Shown here: piece by piece, positions 5,883-11,418 of the stretch
Position numbering within the stretch: the first letter of the stretch is position 1
Layout: each line of letters opens with the position of its first letter
Origin: Anaerolineales bacterium UBA832
GTDB taxonomy: Bacteria; Chloroflexota; Anaerolineae; Anaerolineales; UBA11657
Reading direction: 5' to 3'
NCBI GenBank assembly: GCA_002296125.1
Contig: DBHI01000018.1
Coordinates: 27,362 to 38,779, forward strand
Length of the DNA stretch: 11,418 nt
Made by a program: the position numbers and the translations under genes
Notes under the pieces: generated by a model
What the model saw: only the letters and a program-made list of their open reading frames with translations
Databases searched by the model: none
Told to the model about the DNA's origin: nothing

Positions 5883-6540
5883 ACTTTAAACATAGAGCCT
5901 TTACAATAGCACATCCCTCCACAACATCCACAACACTAAAATCCGCTACTGTATCAACTTCACATGTATCGCTAACTAATATAGTTGTCATACCTAAATC
6001 CGAAGCAGTTTGAAGATTGCGTTCTTGATCATCCAAAAAAATACATTCATCAGGCGAAGCATTTATGTGTCTAAATAAAGCTTGATAAGCTTCAATAGCA
6101 GGCTTCGGAACAAAATTTGTTGCGTAAACATCAACAATTACAGAAAAAAACTTTTCTATCCCTAATGCCCTAATAACCTTAGTAGCATGATTCTTATCAG
6201 AATTAGTAAATAATGCCTTTCCTAACGGTAACGCTTCGATACAAGCTTCAAGAGTTTCATTTACTCCAATAAATCGTTCATATTCAACGTCGTGAACATA
6301 ACTAACATATTCATCAGTATTAAAATCTTCATAATCATTTTGAAGTCCGGCTAAACAAGTGCCATACATCTGAAAGTATTTATCTCTTACACTCTCTACC
6401 TCTCCCTCACTAATACCAACAATATCTACTAAATATCGGTGTATCCGATCTCTTACAGAAAACCACAATCCACATGAAGAAGAGTATAAAGTGTCATCAA
6501 CATCAAAGATCACCCATCTGTATTTATTCACTTTAGTCAT
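5860..6540 (-). CDS. HAD-superfamily hydrolase, pyrimidine 5'-nucleotidase-like
   Basis: This 226-residue phosphatase of the haloacid dehalogenase superfamily uses an aspartyl-phosphate intermediate. Motif I is FDVDDTLY with nucleophile D13 and acid/base D15, motif II FTNSD (111-115), motif III lysine K146 in PKP, and motif IV FLDDQERNL with D170 and D171. The DTLYSSSCGLW start and a helical cap between about 20 and 95 resemble the SDT1/pyrimidine 5'-nucleotidase branch (TIGR01993). Its likely substrate is therefore a nucleoside monophosphate, though members of this branch are promiscuous. ATG 6540 overlaps the stop of the glycosyltransferase by eight bases and follows GAGG. It also overlaps the acylphosphatase start downstream. 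No unusual residues are seen. Family confidence is high; substrate confidence is low. Confidence 0.85.
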   Translation of the reverse strand: MTKVNKYRWVIFDVDDTLYSSSCGLWFSVRDRIHRYLVDIVGISEGEVESVRDKYFQMYGTCLAGLQNDYEDFNTDEYVSYVHDVEYERFIGVNETLEACIEALPLGKALFTNSDKNHATKVIRALGIEKFFSVIVDVYATNFVPKPAIEAYQALFRHINASPDECIFLDDQERNLQTASDLGMTTILVSDTCEVDTVADFSVVDVVEGCAIVKALCLKYANYEDC

Positions 6541-8410
6541 TTGACCTCACATATATTTTACTCAACAATATTTTCTCATCCTCGCTTTTACCATCTATAC
6601 TCAATCGCTTCCCATCATCATCTGAGTACATACCAGTATACACTTCGTATTCACCACTCTGAAGATCTATTGGTAGATATACACCATGTCTATCAAGGAC
6701 CATTTCTCCAGCGGACCAGCTACTAGTAGGCATAACACCTCCCATTGGATAGCTATCGTGCTGAGCCACTGGTGGCAAGTTAGAAGAACTAGAGACGTGC
6801 ACAAACACTTTGTACATATCGCTGGTAATGTCAACTGTATACCAATTTAAACTAACTACCACTACTTCACCAGGATTAAATTCTTTACTGTTAAGACCGT
6901 ATGAATCTAATATAAAATTGTCCATTTTTACACCTAAATACTCAAAATCGCTAATATCATCAACATAAAACTCTATCAATCTAACCTGACCATACCACGT
7001 CTCAGAGTACTTAAAAGCATTAGAATTCAACCACGTTTCAATAACTCCTGAAGCATCTGTCTGTTCATCCCCCCAATAAACAGCCTTAATTCGAGTGTAT
7101 TTATCTGCTAGCATTTCTAATCGTCTAATTTCATTTGTAGTTTCTAATGGTCTACTATTAGCTACTGGTACAAATTCAACCATCCCCTTGTCATAATAAT
7201 TAATAACTTCCATCTGATTAGGAGCGTTCACAATAACAACGTCCTTATCTCTATTTAATGCCTCTAAATCATATACTAGAGTCCGATAATCATCCCTGCT
7301 ATATTTATCATTAAAATATAAGTTTACTAAAGACAAGTATTTGTAAGAAATTACAATCACACAGAATATCAACCCCAACACCTTAAAAACATAACTATGT
7401 GAATTAACCATAATTGCTAAACCAACTCCTCCTGCAATAACTACTGCAGGAACAGAAATAATAAAAAATTTCTCGAAAGCTTCAGTTCCAAGCCCTGATC
7501 CAAGAATGATTAACACAGGAACAAGAAACCACAATTCAATTACATCTACCTTCCTTGATTTAACAAAAATGAATACAGTAAACAAATAACACACTAAGCC
7601 AATATAAACATCATCTAACAAGACTGTTTGACCAAGTACAAGCCATTTCCAAGTAGTTAAAATATTCCAAATAGTCCACGGGTCTAACGCCTTAGTTGCA
7701 GGCCAACTAATTAAATGATTCACACCAATACTAAGCCAAGGGAGATAGCATAAAAAAATAATTATATGACTAATGAACCAGGCTTTTACAGGAACATGAA
7801 CATTGTTCCTGATACGATTTATAAACATCCGTAACAAAAACGCGAAATTCACAACAAATGTAATAAGAGCAAATACATAGTGAGTATATAATCCAATTAC
7901 ACTACATATCACATACCCAGAATATACCAACGATTTTATTCTAGCTTCACTAATAATACGTATATAAAAATATACACAAGCAACAGACATAGTCACACAC
8001 AAGCTATACATTCTAGCTTCCTGTGAATAATAAACCAACGCTGGATGAAGGGATGCTAGAACAAAACAAATAATTGCAGCAAGATCTCCATACATCTTCC
8101 TTACAATCACCCCAATCAAACACACACATACAACCCCCAGTAAAGCAGAAATACTTCGCAACCCAAATTCAGTAGTACCCAAATATCTAGACCATAAATT
8201 TAATACAACATAATAACCAGGAGGATGAACATCATTTCTAGAGGCCTGAGCAATCTCACTAAATGACCTGGTAGTCATCCTAGCCGAATTTCCCTCGTCA
8301 TACCACAACGACTGAGAATCAATCATTGTAAACCTGCAAAATGTAGCGAGTACTACTAATAAGACAAAAACGATCAAAGAAAAATTATACCTACCACTAC
8401 TGTTAATCAA
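6533..8410 (-). CDS. GT39/ArnT-like membrane glycosyltransferase with C-terminal beta-rich domain
   Basis: This 625-residue GT-C fold glycosyltransferase should transfer a sugar from a polyprenyl-phosphate donor to an acceptor outside the membrane. The first helix (about 10-28) is followed by the catalytic acidic loop SLWYDEGN with D38-E39. HPPGYY (62-67) and SQEARMY (129-135) are landmark motifs of the PMT/ArnT group. About ten further hydrophobic segments extend to about residue 370. A soluble region follows, ending in a roughly 120-residue beta-rich domain (about 500-625) with FNPGEVVVVSLNWY, VFVHV and GGVMPTSSWSAGE. I associate this tail with Chloroflexota GT39 proteins. The start is TTG, supported by GGAG seven bases upstream, and overlaps the stop of the glycoside hydrolase gene by four bases. 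Donor and acceptor (protein, lipid or glycan) are not determinable. The overlaps on both sides indicate co-translation. Confidence 0.85.
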   Translation of the reverse strand: MINSSGRYNFSLIVFVLLVVLATFCRFTMIDSQSLWYDEGNSARMTTRSFSEIAQASRNDVHPPGYYVVLNLWSRYLGTTEFGLRSISALLGVVCVCLIGVIVRKMYGDLAAIICFVLASLHPALVYYSQEARMYSLCVTMSVACVYFYIRIISEARIKSLVYSGYVICSVIGLYTHYVFALITFVVNFAFLLRMFINRIRNNVHVPVKAWFISHIIIFLCYLPWLSIGVNHLISWPATKALDPWTIWNILTTWKWLVLGQTVLLDDVYIGLVCYLFTVFIFVKSRKVDVIELWFLVPVLIILGSGLGTEAFEKFFIISVPAVVIAGGVGLAIMVNSHSYVFKVLGLIFCVIVISYKYLSLVNLYFNDKYSRDDYRTLVYDLEALNRDKDVVIVNAPNQMEVINYYDKGMVEFVPVANSRPLETTNEIRRLEMLADKYTRIKAVYWGDEQTDASGVIETWLNSNAFKYSETWYGQVRLIEFYVDDISDFEYLGVKMDNFILDSYGLNSKEFNPGEVVVVSLNWYTVDITSDMYKVFVHVSSSSNLPPVAQHDSYPMGGVMPTSSWSAGEMVLDRHGVYLPIDLQSGEYEVYTGMYSDDDGKRLSIDGKSEDEKILLSKIYVRSND

Positions 8411-9678
8411 TTTGTCTCTCCGCTTATGTATTCCTTAACAGTATAATAAACAGGCATAAGATCAAAGTCTGGACTAGCCATTCTAAAATAATACCAACTC
8501 TGATCAATTTCAGAATAATCTGCTCGCTTAAAATACCAAAAATTTGCAAGGGTTATCCATGGCCACTCTTTTTTCATACGTTCGTATCCAATAGGCACCC
8601 ACTCTGCCTGTTCTTCCAAGGTAACACGACCGTAATATGGATACAAGTCACCATCTTCCGGTAATGCATTCCAGTTCATTTCACTAATCCATATAGGCTT
8701 ATTGGAGTCAGCATTTACAACCATAATATCTCTTATATAAAGGTGTCGGGAAAAATTAACTGCGTCTGGAAGCACTCTACGATCAGTAGGACCAGACCAC
8801 ATCCCATAACCCTGCACTGACATAATATCAAAGCACCCAGCAGCACCTGCATCATACATCCTTACCAAAAATATAAACTCGTTCAAATTTTTCTTAGTCA
8901 AGGACACAGTTGGGGCCAATGCTGGAGCCACAATCATTGAATTTGGATTAGCTCTTTTTGCTGCCGAATAAGCTAGACACAATAATTTAGTAAACTGCTC
9001 TGGATCAACAGGTTGTTCTCCCCATTCAGGATATATGTTAGGCTCATTCCATATCTGAAAATATTTAATCCTTCCATAGTATCTATCAACAACGTTATAC
9101 ACGAAATCAGCATAGTCATTAAAGTCCACTGGTGGAGCAAATGTACCTTTAACTCCATCTTCTCTAGACCACTCAGGTGGAGCAGACAATCTTGCTATTA
9201 TTTCTACATCATATAGCTCTGATAAACTCACAATATGGTCATATTTACTCCAAGAGCTTACAACTAGTTTGTTTCGCTTATCCAAAAATTCTCCTTTATT
9301 ATGAATCTCTATATCAGCCCATGGAAACTCTTGTCTAACATACTTAAATCCAGCTTCAGAAATAATCTTGAATTGCCTGTCTCTTTTATCAGGATCAACT
9401 TCTTGCTCTAAAAATGTGTTTATTCCAAAACGGTTTCCCATAGGCTCACTAGAGCCAACATAAATTCCGACATCAGGCCTATCCCTCAAGTAACCACCTA
9501 CAATCTGACCAACAGCTCTAACCTGCGACACAAAATGTCGCTCACCAGTCAAGTCAAAAATCAAGCTATCTGTGTATCTTAGTTTCCCATCTACAAAGTG
9601 TCTATATCCATATACTAAAACTACCAACAGAAATATCAAGCAGGACTTTTTAAACATTGTCTTTAGAAACAATAACAT
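8407..9678 (-). CDS. Membrane-anchored clan-A glycoside hydrolase (GH5/GH39-like)
   Basis: This 423-residue (beta/alpha)8 glycosidase is probably tethered to the outer face of the membrane by one N-terminal helix (about 12-24, after MFKKS). Family landmarks are RFGINTFLEQEV (83-94), YVRQEFPWADIEI (113-125), and the acid/base glutamate E212 in FQIWNEPN. The nucleophile glutamate E333 lies in WISEMNWN, 121 residues later, the usual spacing for retaining clan-A enzymes. Both catalytic residues are present, so it should be active on an unknown glycan. The start is uncertain: ATG 9678 has no ribosome site, whereas ATG 9657 (residue 8) follows AAAG and gives a classical short positive N-terminus before the helix. 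It begins 18 bases after pdxH, and its stop overlaps the glycosyltransferase start. It could instead be a catalytically altered glycan-binding homologue, but nothing visible suggests that. Confidence 0.85.
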   Translation of the reverse strand: MLLFLKTMFKKSCLIFLLVVLVYGYRHFVDGKLRYTDSLIFDLTGERHFVSQVRAVGQIVGGYLRDRPDVGIYVGSSEPMGNRFGINTFLEQEVDPDKRDRQFKIISEAGFKYVRQEFPWADIEIHNKGEFLDKRNKLVVSSWSKYDHIVSLSELYDVEIIARLSAPPEWSREDGVKGTFAPPVDFNDYADFVYNVVDRYYGRIKYFQIWNEPNIYPEWGEQPVDPEQFTKLLCLAYSAAKRANPNSMIVAPALAPTVSLTKKNLNEFIFLVRMYDAGAAGCFDIMSVQGYGMWSGPTDRRVLPDAVNFSRHLYIRDIMVVNADSNKPIWISEMNWNALPEDGDLYPYYGRVTLEEQAEWVPIGYERMKKEWPWITLANFWYFKRADYSEIDQSWYYFRMASPDFDLMPVYYTVKEYISGETN

Positions 9679-9696
9679 AATATTAGATATATAAAC

Positions 9697-10302
9697 CTAA
9701 GGTTCCAGACGTACAATTTCCCATGTCCCATCGGGGACTTTTTTATACACAAATCGATCATGCAATCTATCGGTCCGCCCCTGCCAAAATTCCATTCGAT
9801 AGGGTTTAATTAAAATTCCACCCCAGTACACAGGCCTATCTAGAGGATTGTTTTTTCTTTGATGCAGAACGGTGTTATACCTATCTTCAAGTTCAGATCG
9901 TGACTTTACCACACTGCTTTGGTCTGAAATAATTGCACTAATCTGGGATCCCCTGGGTCGGGTACGAAAGTATTGATCAGACTCTTTTGAGGATATTTTT
10001 GACGCATTACCACGAATTCTTACCTGTCTATCTAACGCTTCCCAATAAAACATAGCCTCAACATATCCATTACATTCTATATTCCTACTTTTCTCACTGT
10101 TATAGTTTGTATAAAATATAAAACCTCTAGAATCCACGCTCTTAAGTAGTACCATTCTAACCGAAGGCTTACCTCTATGATCGGAAGTCGCCAATCCCAT
10201 TGCACTCAATTTATGTCCATCTACATTGAAGCTATCATTTTGCCACAAAATAAATTGCTCTATAGGATCTGCACACAAAGAATTTTTTACAATTCCACCC
10301 AT
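9697..10302 (-). CDS. pdxH: Pyridoxamine/pyridoxine 5'-phosphate oxidase
   Basis: PdxH oxidises pyridoxine or pyridoxamine 5'-phosphate to pyridoxal 5'-phosphate using FMN and oxygen; it is a cytoplasmic homodimer. Its 201 residues are slightly shorter than the E. coli enzyme, mainly at the N-terminus. Motifs in order: RMVLLK (49-54) and FYTNYNSEKSRN (63-74) for FMN binding, QVRIRG (93-98), RPRGSQISA (115-123) and VYWGG (158-162). The substrate-phosphate and C-terminal signature is EFWQGRTDRLHDR (171-183), with R179 and H181 equivalent to the E. coli active-site pair. It ends in the usual RLEP. ATG 10302 follows AAGGTGG with a seven-base spacer. It lies 61 bases after the aldolase gene and 18 bases before the glycoside hydrolase, all in the same direction. 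Requirement for oxygen suggests an aerobic organism. Confidence 0.96.
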   Translation of the reverse strand: MGGIVKNSLCADPIEQFILWQNDSFNVDGHKLSAMGLATSDHRGKPSVRMVLLKSVDSRGFIFYTNYNSEKSRNIECNGYVEAMFYWEALDRQVRIRGNASKISSKESDQYFRTRPRGSQISAIISDQSSVVKSRSELEDRYNTVLHQRKNNPLDRPVYWGGILIKPYRMEFWQGRTDRLHDRFVYKKVPDGTWEIVRLEP

Positions 10303-10363
10303 AAGTAAACCACCTTACATCTAAAATCTTCCGAGCACAACATGCACGCTACAATACTATGTC

Positions 10364-11317
10364 TTATTTTTCTAAAAATTCTTTAAGGTTGTCTATCATA
10401 TTTGATGACATCAATTTATTGGATTTGTCCTGTATAAATTTAGCATACTCATCAATTAATATCTTGCCAGGCTTTCTGAAATCGTAACCTTCAGGATGAT
10501 CCCTAAAGTACTCGCGATGTACACGAGTCCATACTAACCTACCATCAGTATCAATATTAACTTTAGATACACCCAAAGATACAGCCCTGCTAAATTCTTT
10601 GTCATCAACACCACGAGCTGATTCATCAAGATTTCCCCCTGCATTATTTATCCGATCTACTTCTGATTTTGGAACAGAACTAGAACCATGCATGACAAGC
10701 GGGTATTCCGGTAGTAACTCCTGGATAGCTTTAATCCTATCAAAATGCAATCCTTGGCCACCTGTAAACTTATATGCACCATGACTAGTACCAATAGCAA
10801 CAGCAAGACTATCGCACCCAGTCATTGACACAAATTCACTAGCTTCCTTTGGGTCAGTAAGCATTGCATGTTTTTCATCAATTTCAATATGTTCTTCCAC
10901 ACCACCTAGTAAACCCAATTCAGCCTCAACACTAACACCATTTTCATGAGCTTTTTTTACAACCCTTTTTGTAATCTTTACATTTTCTTCAAACGGTTCA
11001 TGCGATGCATCAATCATTACAGAACTATAAAAACCTGACTCTATACACTCATAACACGTTTCTTCGTCACCATGATCGAGGTGTACTCCAAATATATTCT
11101 CAGGAAACATATCTGAAGCAGCCCTAATTATATTCTCCAACATCTTAACTCCAGCATATGATCTTGCGCCTCTAGAAATTTGCACTATAAAAGGTGCTTT
11201 AGCTAAATTGTTTCCTAAGAAAAGGCCAATTGCCTGCTCCATATTATTGACATTATATGCACCTAAAGCATATTTGCGATGCGCATGCATAAACAATTGT
11301 TTAGTAGTAACTATCAA
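10364..11317 (-). CDS. fba: Class II fructose-1,6-bisphosphate aldolase
   Basis: This zinc-dependent aldolase interconverts fructose 1,6-bisphosphate with dihydroxyacetone phosphate and glyceraldehyde 3-phosphate in glycolysis, gluconeogenesis or the Calvin cycle. It has 317 residues. The catalytic aspartate D81 and zinc ligand H82 are in FGVHLDHGD, and further ligands are H179 (GTSHG) and H210 (VMHGSSS). The acidic EAELG lies at 131-135, and the phosphate-binding VNIDTDGR at 253-260. The long segment with GGNLDESARGVD and the C-terminal REYFRDHPEGYDFRKPG resemble the larger, Calvin-type subfamily, but a Calvin cycle is not shown by this. The start is TTG, with a perfect AAGGAGG six bases before it and no nearby in-frame ATG, so the unusual codon is well supported. 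It follows the rpe end by 29 bases, probably in one transcript. Confidence 0.95.
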   Translation of the reverse strand: MIVTTKQLFMHAHRKYALGAYNVNNMEQAIGLFLGNNLAKAPFIVQISRGARSYAGVKMLENIIRAASDMFPENIFGVHLDHGDEETCYECIESGFYSSVMIDASHEPFEENVKITKRVVKKAHENGVSVEAELGLLGGVEEHIEIDEKHAMLTDPKEASEFVSMTGCDSLAVAIGTSHGAYKFTGGQGLHFDRIKAIQELLPEYPLVMHGSSSVPKSEVDRINNAGGNLDESARGVDDKEFSRAVSLGVSKVNIDTDGRLVWTRVHREYFRDHPEGYDFRKPGKILIDEYAKFIQDKSNKLMSSNMIDNLKEFLEK

Positions 11318-11330
11318 AATAATCCTCCTT
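11318..11330 (-). promoter_or_regulatory. Strong ribosome binding site fixing a TTG start for fba
   Basis: Read on the minus strand, AAGGAGG (11330-11324) followed by ATTATT gives ideal six-base spacing to TTG at 11317. It is the strongest Shine-Dalgarno in the window and decides the start of the aldolase. Confidence 0.8.
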
Positions 11331-11346
11331 ACACAAACAACAATAC

Positions 11347-11418
11347 TTACTTAGACATTTTTAAGTCAGCAATATTGTCCGCAATTTTTTTGTAATCATT
11401 AAATATTGCACTTCCAGC
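11347..11418 (-). CDS. rpe: C-terminal end of a probable ribulose-phosphate 3-epimerase (partial)
   Basis: Only the last 23 residues are present: AGSAIFNDYKKIADNIADLK then MSK and TAA. AGSAIF followed by a short linker, Asp-Tyr and an amphipathic final helix is the typical end of ribulose-5-phosphate 3-epimerase, which interconverts ribulose 5-phosphate and xylulose 5-phosphate. The frame is open to the right edge. A neighbouring aldolase gene in the same direction fits a pentose-phosphate/glycolysis operon. With so little sequence another TIM-barrel enzyme with the same phosphate-binding loop is possible. Confidence 0.6.
   Translation of the reverse strand, partial: AGSAIFNDYKKIADNIADLKMSK

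Noticed and set aside
7393..7407. Fifteen-base match (AACTATGTGAATTAA) to one arm of the hemH/ACT-gene dyad
   Set aside because: It lies inside the glycosyltransferase coding sequence, lacks the other arm, and a match of this length can arise by chance in AT-rich DNA.
8973..9216. Open frames on both strands within the glycoside hydrolase gene
   Set aside because: They are shadows in other frames of a gene with intact catalytic motifs.
10599..10784. Plus-strand 61-codon open frame inside the aldolase gene
   Set aside because: Antisense to conserved aldolase motifs and without a ribosome site.

Overview
The window is an AT-rich (roughly one-third G+C by eye), tightly packed bacterial chromosome segment with no RNA genes, insertion sequences, CRISPR arrays or prophage genes that I can see. 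The best guess at origin is a streamlined Chloroflexota bacterium, perhaps of the marine SAR202 type. The guess rests mainly on two genes: a membrane-anchored clan-A glycoside hydrolase and a GT39-type glycosyltransferase with a C-terminal beta-rich domain, both of which resemble proteins I associate with that phylum. This is inference from remembered family patterns, not a search result.

Left part (1-2292, all minus strand): hemH (ferrochelatase with an internal cysteine cluster), a DoxX-family membrane protein, a very acidic unknown small protein, and the start of a polar amino-acid ABC transporter ATPase that runs off the left edge. The acidic ORF ends one base before the ATPase start, so the two are probably translationally coupled.

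Middle (2293-5579): single genes on alternating strands. A plus-strand ACT-domain protein is divergent from hemH across an intergenic region holding a long palindrome. Next is a minus-strand GYD-domain gene that is visibly dead, with one frameshift and one in-frame stop. Then come a plus-strand orphan beta-class adenine-type DNA methyltransferase, a second DoxX-like protein on the minus strand, and a plus-strand HSL-family alpha/beta hydrolase. The last two diverge from what look like physically overlapping promoters, and the hydrolase mRNA is probably leaderless.

Right part (5586-11418, all minus strand): one long co-directional run. In transcription order it is rpe (C-terminal end only), a class II fructose-bisphosphate aldolase, pdxH, the glycoside hydrolase, the GT39 glycosyltransferase, a HAD pyrimidine-nucleotidase-like phosphatase and an acylphosphatase. 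Gaps are 29, 61 and 18 bases, and then the last four genes overlap by a few bases. The glycosyltransferase and glycoside hydrolase form the only plausible dedicated system in the window, an envelope-glycan or glycoprotein module. The genes around them are central metabolism and housekeeping.

No stretch longer than about 165 bases lacks a gene or gene remnant. I found no convincing intrinsic terminator anywhere. The minus-strand genes mostly have readable Shine-Dalgarno sequences, whereas the three plus-strand genes have none.
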